DNA of 64,000 nucleotides from Craterostigma plantagineum (lineage: Eukaryota; Streptophyta; Magnoliopsida; Lamiales; Linderniaceae), in NCBI GenBank assembly GCA_027422505.1, contig JAPQWV010000005.1:14141501-14205500 (forward strand). Direction: 5' to 3'. Shown in pieces: positions 33,161-45,125 of this stretch (within the stretch, counting starts at the first letter, position 1; every line of letters starts with the position of its first letter). A model generated the notes under the pieces. That model made no database searches. It had not been told where the DNA came from and was given only the letters and a program-made list of their open reading frames with translations. Both the position numbers and the translations under genes were made by a program.

Positions 33161-35089
33161 AAGGATGAAAAAGACAAAAAGACGAAAGAGAAAAATGCCG
33201 GAGAAAAGGAGAACGACGAAGAAATGGAAGACGACATAAAGCTCATTTTCCAAAAAATTTCCTTCCCTTCTTAGTCATAGCCAAATTAAAATCTCTCAAA
33301 GTCCCTTATAATTCCAAAACGACGGTCTCTTGCATAGGTGAAATGATTAGAAGCGCCTCGATCACAGGTAAATTGACTTAAAATGACTTGTGTTGCCTTG
33401 AGTGATATGAATATAAAAATCCCTAGTCAAAAATAAATGAGTGGTAGAGCGAACCTAGTGAGAATTTTCGAAATGAATCATACTTTGAACTTAGGACTTT
33501 AGTTTGCTGACGTGACTTGACAGCATAAAATCTTTCATGTGTCTTGTGAATTTTTAGGCGTGACAATGATCGAAGCAAAATAATCTGACCCCATACTATT
33601 AATAAAACTAGAATTATAAAAAATTATATATATAATATAATAATAATAAAAATATATAAATAAATATTTTTTCGCACATTCTGATATGCAACATCACTTT
33701 GCATTTAAGCTGAATTGATAAAATGCGAATATTTTGTTCATGTTCATACCCGCGCGCAACATTTTGAATACATGATTAGGGGACCATGTATCTAAGAGAA
33801 ATTGTCGATATTGCATATTACATGTTTGGTACTTGAAATTGATTATATGTGCTTTCGTGCTAAATCAATTTTTGGTGCATCATTTGAGGGGGGATCATTT
33901 ACAAAATCTATGCCTTAAGGTCCAAATATTTTTGATGATCTCTCTCTAAGTGTTGCAGAAAAAAAATGAATGAGAAGGACATCACGAATTATTTTTGGCT
34001 GGTTAAATTATTTTTAATTTGTTTTATGAATCTGAATTTAACCACTTTTATTAAAAAACTTTTCAGGGGGCGCCTGATTAGAAAAATTGCTTCCAAATTA
34101 ACTCTAATATTCTTGACATTTTTGCTCTAAGTATTGCAGATTTTCAAAAATCAACTATGGAGCCAGATGTCACCGCACTGAATTACAGGGAGTTAATTGT
34201 GTTTATGTTCGTACATAGGGGGAGCATTATATGGTTTTTAATTGACGATAGGGTCAATATGAAATCTTAGAAAAACTTACTATCGAAAAATTTGAGCGAA
34301 ATTAGTAATTTTCAATCGCAGTTTCTCGAGCGAATATTGATTTGGGACCAAATGTTAATTTCGCTCCAAATTTGTCGAGCAAAAATCAAATTGGGACCAA
34401 ATGAAAACTTTCGATCAGAGTTTCTCGAGCGAAAAATTTAAAATTGGGCCTGTATCATTTGCGAACTTAAAACATCCAATTAGCCCAATTAGAAAAAGTA
34501 ACTTTTGCAGTCGAAAATCCCTAAATACACAAACCCTTAATCGCAAAATTCAACAGTCGAAAATTGTTCTGTCGCGCAAAATTCCTGTCAAAAAGTCGAA
34601 ATCAAAATCTCTCAAAATCTTAAATCTTTCACAGATTTTCGTCTTTTAATGTAGAATCGGCATTCTTTAGGTGATTGCGTGTTTTTAAACTCCGTTAGCA
34701 TCTATATTCTGTATCTTTCGCATGATTCTGTGATAGATTCTCATCTGTTAAAATATGAAAAGTCGAGTGCTATTTTGCAGGGTTTACGACCCTTCTATAT
34801 GTATAATCTGGGTTAAGATTTGCATTTAAAATAGTTTCGATGTTTTTCCATCATTCTAGGAGTATATTTCTTCGAGTATCTGCGTTCTTAAAGATCGATT
34901 GAAAGTTAGACTAAACTGGATATTTATGAAGGCATCGAAGAACTTTCTCGCTCGTAAACAGTGTCGATTGAATTTCAATTTGATTGAGTTACTGTTTTCA
35001 TAGTAAAAGTTTTTCGATTGCTAAAATTCTGACTTAGATCGGCAAAATAAATAACAAAGGTCGAAATATACTTACAATCGAGAAATCGA

Positions 35090-35760
35090 ATTTTGATTTT
35101 ATGCGAGCGAAAAGATTACTGAACGGAATAGTTCAAATAGATGTCATTAATTTTTCGACGATAAAATTTCTCGATCGTAAAAATACGCAGCGATAATTTT
35201 GATCGATCGAAAATTTTCTCGATGATTAACCTAGTTTCTCGTTGTCAATTTTCTCGATCGTAAAATTTCGCAGCGAAAATCTAATTTAAAATCGAAATAC
35301 TTTCTCGCTCGATAACTTTCGACGAAAATTTTATTAAAATAGAAGTTTGATTTTATGCGAGCGAAAAGATAACTGAACAAAATAGTTTAAATAGATGTCA
35401 TTACGTTTCGAGCGCAAAACTTACAATCGAGAACAGTAATTTCGATTTCAATTTTGTTCTCGGTCAAAAATTTTAGTGGCGACAAAATTAATTTTTCGAC
35501 GATAAAGTTTCTCGATCGTAAAAATACGCGGCGATAGTTTGGATCGATCGAAATTTTTCTCATTGTCAATTTCCTCGATCGTAAAATGTTGCAGCGAAAA
35601 ATCATTGTAAATCGAAATACTTTCTCGCTCGATAGCTTTCACAGCGAAAATTTTATTAACGCGCGAAAAATTTCTCGATCGTAAATTTACACAGAAATCA
35701 ATTTTCTCGATCGTAAATTTACACGGAAATTTTTCTCGATCGTAAAATTTCTCGGCTACA
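35090..35760 (+). repeat. Cluster of TTTCTCGATCGTAAAA-type motifs
   Basis: The word CTCGATCGTAAA and variants recur about every 30-90 bp, often next to GCAGCGA, in an AT-rich background. CGATCG is itself palindromic. C2b 50240-50700 has the same cluster. Confidence 0.7.
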
Positions 35761-36183
35761 GTACCACGCATATATCGTTCAACACTTAGTAAAATTTTCT
35801 AAGTCTTTTTCACAGTAGCAGACCTTAGCGAATAAAATTTTCGATCGCAAAACTTAAAGGGAGATTTGAATTCAATTAGCACTTAGGAAATTAAAATTGG
35901 ACTCTCAATTCTCGAGCGTAAACTTTAGCGGAGTGAATAGTGGTGATAAACACTTAGAATATTTTTTCGACATAAACTTTATATGTATTATATATGAATG
36001 TCGGAATTTCAACATGATATCAATGTTCACTTCGCATAACCTATGTGCAAAATACTTATTTCCAATTTCAAATGTTATTAAACATGATATAAATCACTAA
36101 ACAATTCTAGTATGACATTATACTCCATTTCGACTCAAATTTAATTTTTGAACTAATGATTTGTTTGACTAATTAAATTTCAG

Positions 36184-36646
36184 ATGGACAACTACCCAGC
36201 ATATAACCACATCTACGACAAGAACTTATACCTCAAAGTTCAGGACACCAACTTTCATCTCGACCTGACCACCTTCAGGTGTCGCCGGACGAGATTATCG
36301 TGTCCATATTACAAGGCCATCCCCGGTGGCACGCACTAACGGTCACAGCCTCGATGCCAATTGTCTATCTCCAGCAGTTTTGGGGGATGATCAAGAGTCA
36401 TGTTGTTGAAGGAGCATACAGCTTTACTTCCGTGATTGGGACGAGACACATTAATATGAACAAGAATGACTTTGGGCTCGTCCTCGACCTTCCCTTCAGC
36501 CACAACTATGACCCCTTGCCAACGGATGCTGAGTTGGTTCAAGATTTCCTCCAAATGGGATATCGTCCGCCTCTCATCAAACTCGCGCAAGATTTCCTCC
36601 AAATGGGATTTCCTCCAACGGATGCTGAGTTGGTTCAACTCTATCT
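36184..36646 (+). pseudogene. C2a 3' ORF fragment (envelope position)
   Basis: The ATG at 36184 begins MDNYPAYNHIYDKN, matching the start of the C2b 3' ORF. A 1-2-bp change near 36280 shifts the frame (open at 36279-36668). A local tandem duplication (GATTTCCTCCAAATGGGA at ~36542 and ~36591) is private to this copy. It is cut by the Gypsy LTR fragment. Confidence 0.75.
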
Positions 36647-37040
36647 CAATATCAAGGCCCTAAGTTAGACTCGGCACACCTGCGCGTAAAAGACTACTGG
36701 GTAGCTACTCCCAAGTCTCACCGACGGTTTTGCACCTCAGGTTGCGCTACCACGCTCTCCCCGAGTAGACAGGTCGTTCACACCTGTCTGCCGTCCCTGA
36801 GCAAAATATATCCAGCGGTTTGCACCTCGGATTGCTAACACACGAGTAGACAGATCGTTCACGTCTGTCTCCCGCTCCTGAGCTAATAATAGGTGGCTTG
36901 CACCTCGGGCTGCTCACACCCGAGTAGACAGATCGATCACGTCTGTCTCCCACGGGGTACCCTGCGAGTCTAACCTCATCCTCACAATCGTTTCGTCTAC
37001 CCCGCTCAAACAATCCTGTAGGGTGTCACCACCAACGTGG
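36647..37040. mobile_element. Gypsy (Tekay-like) LTR fragment
   Basis: From AATATCAAGGCCCTAAG onward it resembles 55098-55450 of the Tekay LTR (ACTCGGCAC, GTAGACAG...CTGTCT, CTACCCC). It contains three ~80-bp repeats starting GAGTAGACAG at 36763, 36844 and 36922, each with an internal AGACAG/CTGTCT inverted pair. It ends about 150 bp upstream of the host gene's TATA box. Confidence 0.75.
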
Positions 37041-37192
37041 TTATCAATGTCGTTGCCTACACAATCCCGCGTTATTTGAAAGCTGTCTCTTTTTCTTGTA
37101 CCGAGCGTCCCTTACAAAGGCAATAGATAATCATTTTATTAAAACTTCCACGCAAGCTCTTCCAAATCCAACCATAGCTGGGCCTAGTCGTC

Positions 37193-37200
37193 TATATAAA
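37193..37200 (+). promoter_or_regulatory. TATA box of the basic secretory protein gene
   Basis: TATATAAA (within GTCTATATAAATGAC) lies 79 bp before the ATG, which gives a predicted 5' UTR of about 45 bp, rich in A and C. No other element is claimed. Only ~150 bp separate it from the Gypsy LTR fragment, so more distal promoter sequence has been replaced by transposon. Confidence 0.75.
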
Positions 37201-37271
37201 TGACAAGTGAAAATAACTGAAATATAGACACAAAAAAAAACTACTAGTACAGTACAAAGATACACAAGAAA

Positions 37272-37988
37272 ATGGCAAAGTTACCTTTGATTCCGGTGTG
37301 TTATGAGGTTATTGTTTTGGCATTTATTATTATAGGGAAAGCCTCGGGCGATCTTGCGTACACTTATAACAACTCGGCCATAGAAACCTCAGGCGGGACC
37401 CACTACTACACAGACATAGGCAGAGATTACAGCATGCAAATCCTCGAAACCGCTTCGGCCTTTATATGGAATGTTTTCCAACAAAACCCTAATTCTAACA
37501 TCAAAGACATTCAAGTAGTTGGCTTATTCGTCGATGAAGAGAGTCAATACACTGCATACACGATCAATAATCAGATCCACATCAGCGCCGAGTATGTCCA
37601 ATGCTACCCAGGTGATGTAAGAACGGAGATTACTGGCGTTTTGTACCACGAAGCAACGCATGTTTGGCAGTGGGACGGTAATGGGAAGACAGTTCCGAGT
37701 GGTCTCATAGAAGGGTTGGCCGACTTTGTTAGGCTTAAGGCGGGTTTTGCACAGACTGACTGGGTTGAACTGGGTCAAGGGGACCGTTGGGACCAAGGGT
37801 ACGACGTGACGACTATGTTTCTCGACTACTGCATTGATCTTGGGAATGGAAATTTCGTGGCTCGACTCAATGGGATGATGAGAGATGGTTATAACGTTGG
37901 CTTCTTCGAGGAGCTGCTTGGAAAGACCGTTGGCTCTCTATGGGATGACTACAAAGCTAATATGGTAAATAGGTTATTAAACGGGTAA
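37272..37988 (+). CDS. Plant basic secretory protein (BSP / PR-17-like), putative secreted zincin
   Basis: Single-exon ORF of 238 residues. Residues 1-26 form a signal peptide (hydrophobic VIVLAFIIIG), so the product is probably apoplastic. The mature part fits the plant basic secretory protein family (peptidase-like, pathogen-induced PR-17 in several plants). It has a zinc motif HEATHVWQWDGNG with H126, E127 and H130, then GLIEGLADFVRLKAG (143-157) and the C-terminal FFEELLG...LW region (211-224). The length is normal for the family, and the zinc ligands and catalytic Glu are intact. The start is chosen because it is the first ATG after the TATA box and gives the signal peptide. This is the only non-transposon gene in the window. 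The enzymatic substrate is not known; the defence role is inferred from the family. Confidence 0.93.
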   Translation: MAKLPLIPVCYEVIVLAFIIIGKASGDLAYTYNNSAIETSGGTHYYTDIGRDYSMQILETASAFIWNVFQQNPNSNIKDIQVVGLFVDEESQYTAYTINNQIHISAEYVQCYPGDVRTEITGVLYHEATHVWQWDGNGKTVPSGLIEGLADFVRLKAGFAQTDWVELGQGDRWDQGYDVTTMFLDYCIDLGNGNFVARLNGMMRDGYNVGFFEELLGKTVGSLWDDYKANMVNRLLNG

Positions 37989-38221
37989 GACTATAAGAGT
38001 ACGAGAGGCATTTCTTGTTTTTCTTGTGGTGTCAGATCTTTGCCATACTTTATGATAGTAAAAGAAGGGGAGAAAACCCAAAATAGTTCCCATTCCCATG
38101 AACTAATTTAGTCTCCGATGTTTCTCGTGAACGAATTTAGTCCCTGATGTTGCTAAAATTGAACAATATTATTCCCTTCGTTAGTTGACCCTTATTTTGA
38201 CCGGAAGTGACACATGGCCAG
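37989..38221 (+). other. 3' flank of the BSP gene
   Basis: Holds the presumed 3' UTR. From about 38080 there is a short repeated stretch (AACTAATTTAGTCTCCGATG then AACGAATTTAGTCCCTGATG). It resembles widespread plant repeat ends with 'agggactaaattcgtt' wording, but I cannot assign a family. Confidence 0.5.
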
Positions 38222-38717
38222 TAGAACTGTCAAAATGCCGGGCCGGGCCGAGTTGGCCCGCCGCCCGCCAAAGCCATCTGGTGGGCCTAAAAAATGGGGG
38301 ATCGGGGCCGCCCCGCGACGGGCCGCGGGCCAGGCAGGCTAGGCCCGCCCACCTAGAAAAATTCTTAATTTTTTTTATTTTGATTTTATAATTTATTTTA
38401 TTAATTAGTTTTAGTTAATTAAGGTATTTAATAATAAATTATGGATAAGCAACGCATTAATTATATATTTATAAATATGTGTTATTCATTATGGTATAAT
38501 TAATGAATCATTAACTATTAAATTAATATATTTTAAATATAATATATAATATAATATATATATATATATAATTAAATAAAACTGGCAGGCTGGTCCGCGG
38601 GCCAGCCCGTGGCCCGCCCCTTGGCGGGCCCAAAATATCCCAGCCTAGCCCAGTTCGCCCTTTTTTGGGGGGTGGGGCGGGCTGACCTGCGGGCCACGGG
38701 CCCAATTGACAGGTCTA
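38222..38717. mobile_element. GC-rich hAT-like MITE, 496 bp
   Basis: The ends TAGAACTGTCAA and TTGACAGGTCTA are inverted repeats with one mismatch. Both inner flanks are dense GGCCCGCC/GGGCCGG words and the centre is very AT-rich. The flanking octamers ATGGCCAG and GTGGCAAC agree at 5 of 8 positions, consistent with a decayed 8-bp duplication. No coding capacity. Confidence 0.75.
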
Positions 38718-38775
38718 GTGGCAACATATGATTGACCAGTCTTAAAAAATCATGAATTAACACTTAAAAAATAAA

Positions 38776-39127
38776 TGTAGAATATCATTTTAAGTTGTGC
38801 TTTGATTTATTAGATGTTCTTGTAATTAGGGGCTTTTATTGTATTTGTCCTTAATTTAGGACTTAGCTTGTTATTTATACCAAGTATGTTTGGTATAAAT
38901 ACTTGTACAAACATTGAGCTTAATAGAAGTTTTTAGAAATTTGATCCGAAGGACTGCCAATCTAATTTCTAGAGAGAGAAAGTAAGAAAATATCATCTCA
39001 CTACAAGGTTTCTCTCTCGACATTCTTTAAAGAAGGTTTTCGATCGAAATTCAGTTCTCAATAATTCTAATCGATTTCCTTAGGATTGAAGCCTAGGATC
39101 TTAGAGTTGATAAAATAGGACCTAACA
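38776..39127 (+). repeat. C2b 5' LTR
   Basis: 352 bp, TGTAGAATATC...GGACCTAACA, preceded by ATAAA and followed by the primer site ATTGGTATCAGAGC. Confidence 0.9.
38872..38901 (+). promoter_or_regulatory. C2b LTR promoter: TATA in inverted repeat
   Basis: Same 12-6-12 inverted repeat as in C2a (22350-22379) and the C2b 3' LTR (54414-54443), with TATAAATA in the right arm. Confidence 0.75.
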
Positions 39128-40202
39128 ATTGGTATCAGAGCAGATTCGTTCTATTTTGAATCGTAAATTTTTAGAATGGGATCGAAATTTTAATTCTGAT
39201 ACTGTTTCATCGAAGAACAGTTTGGCGCGAAATTCAATTTCGATCTGATAGCTCAATTCTTTGCTTATTTGGTTTGAATTTGATGATTATGTGCTCGTCT
39301 TAGGTTTATAAATTTATTGCGATTAGATCAGTAGCTGTTTAAACATCGATTTAGCAGATTTGATCGGATTTGAGACATTACTGTTCGCGCGTAGACTGTT
39401 AGAAAACATTCTGATTTTGGTCAAAATCGACATGTTTTGCTTCATAATGTGTTTAATTGATTGTTCATGCGTGTTCATCATCTGATTACGAGCAAATACC
39501 TGGAATTTCATCGTCTTTGCTTGAATCAGTGTTAATTGTGTTCTGTGATTTTTTTTTTTGCGATCATCTCAAATTTTCTCGCTACGTTTTTCAATCAGAT
39601 TAATTTCTCGATCGAAAAACTCTGCGCAAAAGTTTTTCTCGATCAGAATACTAAGTCAGACCTAAAGTCACCTTTACCAAGAACGACTTTAGTAGAAAAA
39701 TTTCTCGAGCATTATTTAGCGAAAATCTTTTTCGACGAGACCAATATTGACCCTGCGATCGCAAAACTTTCCGTCGAAAAACATTTTCGGTCAAACTATT
39801 AAAGTTTGACCTAGTTTGACCTAGCAAAAATCATTTGCGGTCGAAAAACTTTTCCAGTCAACGGATTTATTTTGACCCAGCGAGAAACTTACTTGATGTA
39901 CTGTTTCTTGCGCTCGAAATAAATTCACGATCCAAATTTTTTTTCGATTGGAAGATTTTGAGCAATTTTCTTCGCTCGCAAAATTTTTCGCTGACAAACC
40001 TTTCTCGCACGAGAACAGTAACGATTACATTTTATCTCGACGAAATTATTTTCGATCAAACTCTAAAGGTTGAATCGAAAATAATTCTCGACTACTTTAG
40101 AATCAAACGCTACTGACAAATTTGCTACTTGTGAAGCACATAACATCAGTCCAAACTCCTAAAAGAACAAACGAAGATCCTACATCAACTCAATTGAACA
40201 AC
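39128..40202 (+). other. C2b primer site and long untranslated leader
   Basis: The initiator tRNA-Met-like site ATTGGTATCAGAGCAG at 39128 is followed by ~1.07 kb of leader. The leader has many CTCGATCG/GTCGAAAAA words and no conserved ORF. Confidence 0.75.
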
Positions 40203-43198
40203 ATGGATGCTTACTCGCTTGGTAATGACAACCATCCCCCGATACTTAAGAGAGGCGAATACACAGTATGGCGAAGTCGTTTTCTGAATTTCATTGAGCT
40301 AAAGGAACAGGCCGGCAACCTTCTCTCATCGCTTGAGCAAGGTCCAGCTCAATTCTCGATAAATGTACCCGGCGACAACACTGCTAATCCTTCAATTCCC
40401 GCCTCTAGGCGACTCAAAGAGCCTAGGGAATACACAGAGGAGGAAAGAGTGAGAGCAGAGGCTGGCCTGATGGCCAAGAACACTCTTATGCAGGGGATCC
40501 CAAACGACATCTATCGACAGATCGATAGCATTCCAACAGCTAAGGGAATGTGGGATGAGCTGCATAAGACGATGCAAAGAATAGAAGTCGGTATCAAGGC
40601 CAAGAAGGCAAATATTCTCACAGCTTACGACTCGTTCAGAGCTAAACCCGAGGAGTGCCTAAATGATCTCTATCAAAGATATCTCACACTCTTGATTGAG
40701 ATGAGGAAAATAAAAATTACAAAGACAAACATGAAAACCAACATATGATTTCTTTCCTCTTTGCCCTCAGAATGGAAAAAGATATCCACTCAAATCCGAC
40801 AAAATAAAGACCTTGAGGAGTTGGATATTCATGCCATGTTCGACAATCTTGCACAGCACGAGGAAGATATAAGCGAGATTCAGAAGGAGCAGAAGGGCAA
40901 ACTTATCGACGACACGGTTGCCCTAGTCTCTGAGAAGAGAAGCTCAAAATCACGCAAAGAGAAGATCATCAAGCCTCCTACCCCCTCAGAGTCTGAAGAC
41001 GAATCAGACTCAAACATGGAGCCCAACATGAAAATCGCTGGGAAAGCAGTTGGCGCTAATTGGAAAAATGATGAGCAAAACAATACTTCAAGAAGAAGTC
41101 CTCATCATCAGCCAATCGACTTCGTACCTCAAGCTCAAAGAACAAAGAACGTGCACCGGAGACCTCCGAAGTCAAACATACCAAAGAGCCGACCAAGTGC
41201 TTTAACTGCGGAAACCAGGTCATTATGCCAGAGAATGCACTCTCCCAAAGAAGAGAGACGCCAACTACTACTCCAAGAAGCTTCAACTCACAAAGCATAA
41301 GGAAGCTGGAGTAGCTCTAACGGCAGAACAAGATCACTGGCTCGAAGACACGTCAAGCTCTGAAGAGGATAATCTAGCCCTCATGGCCCGCCTAGACGAA
41401 AACTCAGATGCCGAAATCTCAAATCAAACGGACGATAACCAAGCATCAGAACCGTCTCAGGAGGTAATTTCTCCTTCCACATTATTGACCATGTTAGAAT
41501 CGTATCAACTAGCATACACTAACATGAAACGTGAGCAGAAAAGCGTAAAGGAAGTAGAGAAGAAACTATCTAAGTCTCAGGAAAGGATAGCTAGTCTCGA
41601 AGCGGAACTTAGAAGCTCTAATGACAAAATAGAAGAATTATCTAAGAGTCCCATTATTAGCGAGACTAAGTATATTCCCTTAGAGAAGCATAGGTCGATA
41701 ACTAAGGAATTAGAGGACATGCTAGAAAATAACTATAATTGTTTGGTTAGGAATCTCAATGAGAAAGCTAGCCTCAATTGTAGGATAACTGAAGAGACAA
41801 CTAAGGTCACCAACCTAGAAGCTCATTTAGATAAATCAAATGCTAAGGTTTGTGAACTTATGAATGAACTTGATGCATGTAAAGCCGCCAAATTAACGGT
41901 GGAAAATAACTTTGCTCTATTAGGAGAAGAGCGTAAGAAGTTATACGCTAAAATTAAAAAATCAGATGATCTTCTTGTAAAAATTGATCAAACTGATCAG
42001 ACTATATTTTTGAACCAGCCCAAGAACTTAGAATTCTATGATTATAAGTTTGGCTTAGGCTTTGAGAATCCACGTTGCTTGACGAAAGTTGACTGTAAAC
42101 AACTTTACGATGTCAAGTACATGGGTTTAGGACTAACAAATCTTATGGCTTTTACTAACACAAAAGAAATAAATGCTATAGAAGAAGAGAAAAGCCAAGG
42201 CTATGGCTGAAATCGGAGGAAGTGCAAATTCAACATTCTAAAAATTCTCTCTATATACCCCCTATTGTTAGGAAAATAGAAGAGTTAAGAGCCTCGTTAG
42301 AAAAAGAAAGAGGGAATTTTGAAGCTGAAAAGAAACTATTCCTAAAGGAGATGGAAACTCACAAAGATTCCTCCATTTCACAAACTGCTTCTCACGCTAC
42401 TCCCTCAACAAATAAGATAAATCTAAAAAGCGTGAAAGAAGAAAAATCGCCTTCAAAAGATCAAAAACATAAAAATAATACTTTAAAAAATTCTAACTCT
42501 AATCCTGAGTCGCTTACGTTTACCGGGAGCTTAAGGCCAGCTTTAGACTCGAAGGCGGGAGTGTCTAGTTTAAAAATAGAGAAGGAGCACGTAGATTTGA
42601 ATGCTTCTAAGAATATATCTCCTTCTGTACAAATAAAAGACACTCGTAGAAATAAAAGAGTTGTTTCTTCTTTTTAAGCAATTGCTTCTACATGTTCTCT
42701 TCATCCTACCACTTTTAGAAGCACTAATTTCGAAATAGGCTCTACTTCAGCAATAAAAATTCCTCATTCTAAGACAAATGCCTCTAGGAAGACGCGTAGG
42801 AAACAAGATCCAGCTATTAAGAAAGCTTATGGCGCTATTCATACTTGCTCTCACCTAAGGTATCCTGTTAAGATCGAATCTCCCAAGCATCTTAGGAGAC
42901 TATCCAATGAAAAGATCTTTTCCATGCTCAAGCCTGTTAAAACATTTGTCCGTGCTGAAATTAATCTTCCCTGCAAGGTTTCAACCTGAATGGGTTCCTA
43001 AATCTTCGCTTAAAAAGACGAAAGCCAAAAAGGCCAAGCCGTCGACAAAGGGCAAATCCAACTCAACTTCTTCGCGATTGACTTGGGTTGTTAAAACTCC
43101 TACTAGCACTAATCTAGGAACCATATTTGAACCAACATCTAAATCTGCTAATTTGAGAGGACCCATTTATAAGTGGGTACCTAAAGCTTTCTAAATCG
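40203..43198 (+). pseudogene. C2b gag with coiled-coil extension, broken
   Basis: Starts MDAYSLGNDNHPP at 40203; an upstream in-frame ATG at 40122 is less likely. The Copia gag N-terminal domain (EYTVWRSRFLNFIE, KGMWDELHKTMQ) ends at an in-frame TGA (40746-40748). The same frame continues from 40761 to a zinc-knuckle region where a one-base loss (about 41217) shifts the frame after CFNCGN. A long acidic coiled-coil region follows (41383-42210; repeated LEAELRSSNDKIEEL-type heptads). Another shift near 42205 leads to a Lys/Ser-rich linker (42222-42677 and 42907-43194). Long coiled-coil gag tails occur in SIRE-type elements. No functional Gag can be made. Confidence 0.82.
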
Positions 43199-45100
43199 AT
43201 TTTGCAGATTCATCACGTGTGGTACCTCGACTCTAGTTTCTCTACACACATGACGGGAAAACAAGATCTACTGAGCAACTACCAAGACCGTCCGAATGGC
43301 AAAGTCAGATTTGGGAACAACGACTCTGCTCCGATTCTCGGTCTCGGAGATATAATTCTGGAAAATCTGACAATCAATGATGTCTCTTATGTCGGAGGTC
43401 TCCGCCACAACTTGTTCAGCATAGGGCAGTTTTGTGACAAAGGATTCCAGGTGGTCTTTCATGCTGACCGGTGCAGAATATTGGACAGTCAGAACAAAGA
43501 ACTCCTCCAAGGACTTCGAAAATCAAATGTTACACGATTAATCTGACGTCCGTGCCGACCACGACAGCTGTCTGCCTCATCTCCCAGATTACAATTCAGA
43601 GGAACAGCCTATGGCATCAACGTTGTCTCATCTAAACATCAAAGCTCTTCAACGACTTTCAACGAAAAAGTTGGTTCACGGTCTACCAACCATAATTCTA
43701 CAAAAAGAGCATCAATGTTCGGCATGTCAACTAGGAAAAATGAAGCGAGCGTCTCATCACGTCAAACTAGTTGCCTCTATATCACGTCCTTCGGAATTGC
43801 TTCATATGGACCTCTGTGGACCATTGCAGACACAGAGTATTAATGGACGCAAGTACGTGCTAGTTATCGTTGATGATTACTCTCGCTACACATGACAAAG
43901 TTCCTCCGAACCAAGGATGAGACAGGGGACTTGATCATCAATTTCGTGAATTCTACTCAAAATTTACTGCAGCAGACTATCCAAGTCATCCGTACGGACA
44001 ATGGCATTGAATTTAAGAACAAACACCTCAGTTACTTTTATCAAAAACTTGGGATTAGTCAGCAATTCTCAGCTGCCAAGACACCTCAACAGAATGGGGT
44101 AGTTGAAAGGAAGAACAGAACTCTAGTGGAAGCCACACGTATAATGCTGATTCATTTCGGCCTCCCACACTTCCTTTGGGCTGAAGCAGTAAATACCGCT
44201 TGTTTCACTCAGAACAGGACGATGATTCACAAGCGCTTCGATAAGACTCCGTACGAGATCATTAATAAGCGAGTACCCAACATTTCCTTCTTCAAGGTCT
44301 TCGGGTGCAAGTGCTTTGTGGCGAACGACAAAGGGCAACGTGCTAAGTTCGACCCAAAAGCATTCGAAGCGATTTTTGTCGGGTATTCTTCAACTTCAAA
44401 GGCGTACCGAGTATACATCAAGTCCAACCGCACTATCAAAGAAAGCTACAATGTCACTTTCCACGAAGTGGCAGAAATGGCTCCTGCACACCTCAGTTCA
44501 GGACCCGCGCAAAACTCGATGGCTTCTGGTCACATCAGTCCAGAACCCATACCTAACTAATTGGCTTCTGACAACAAAAGTTCAGAACCCGTATTCACTG
44601 GTGTGTTTGCACAAAACCAACAGAAGATGGCAACAACTCAGGATTCAACGTCAGAAGATGCTATGAGACTTGCTTTAGATGATTTGGACTCTCTCTTTGA
44701 GCCCGTATATCGGCCAGACACCGTTAACAATATACCTTTAGTGGCACCTCCACTTGACGAGGCCGATGCACCAAGCTCATCAACTGTCCCCACTTCATCC
44801 GATTCAGAAATGCCACAGAATACCGAAGAACCTACAGTGGTTATTGAGGAAGAATCATCAGAGTCGCTCAACTCAAGTGCAGATATGGCACTACCTCATA
44901 CTATTGTCCAATCTGATAATGTTGGAAATCTCGATCCACAAATAGCTGATCCATCAACCTCAACATCACCCCATGAGCATAAGTGGACTCGAGCACATCC
45001 AGTTAATAAGATAATAGGCGATCCTTCGAGCCAAAATGAGCCAACCAAGGTAGCAGACGCACTTAAAAAGACCCGAATTGGGTAATAGTTATGCAAGATG
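43199..45100 (+). pseudogene. C2b protease and integrase, broken
   Basis: The protease region (43202-43546) carries VWYLDSSFSTHMTG. The catalytic Asp-Ser-Gly is Asp-Ser-Ser here, so the enzyme is probably dead; C2a keeps DSGC. Integrase pieces follow: a His/Cys zinc motif with CSACQLGKM (43611-43895), then the core open at 43892-44560 with VDDYSRYT, RTDNGIEF and QQNGVVERKNRT, giving a D-D-E triad in two frames. A one-base loss at ~43894 and shifts at ~43530 and 43620 separate the parts. An acidic/Ser-rich linker (44561-45085) leads toward RT. Confidence 0.83.
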
Positions 45101-45125
45101 AAATCAACTAATTCGAGCGTCTCCA

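Larger units (their letters stand above)
32102..36183 (+). other. C2a spacer between pol and the 3' ORF
   Basis: About 4.1 kb, colinear with C2b 46572-51098 and without a convincing sense ORF. It contains the uninterrupted target of the C2b SINE (CTCCTATGTGCTTTCACATG, about 32126) and of the Cassandra LTR (CTCGTAAACAGTGTCG, about 34951), degenerate direct repeats (32848-33160) and a CTCGATCG-rich stretch (35090-35760). The AT-rich 33590-33680 stretch is simple (TAATA)-type sequence. Confidence 0.75.

Noticed and set aside
32879..33253. Minus-strand ORF in the C2 spacer, partly conserved with 47434-47802
   Set aside because: The region is purine-rich repeats on the plus strand, and the two copies are close relatives. 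Lengths and ends differ, with no domain.
36747..37013. Minus-strand 88-codon ORF upstream of the BSP gene
   Set aside because: Made of the three hairpin repeats of the LTR fragment (CERPVYSG-type repetition); not a gene.
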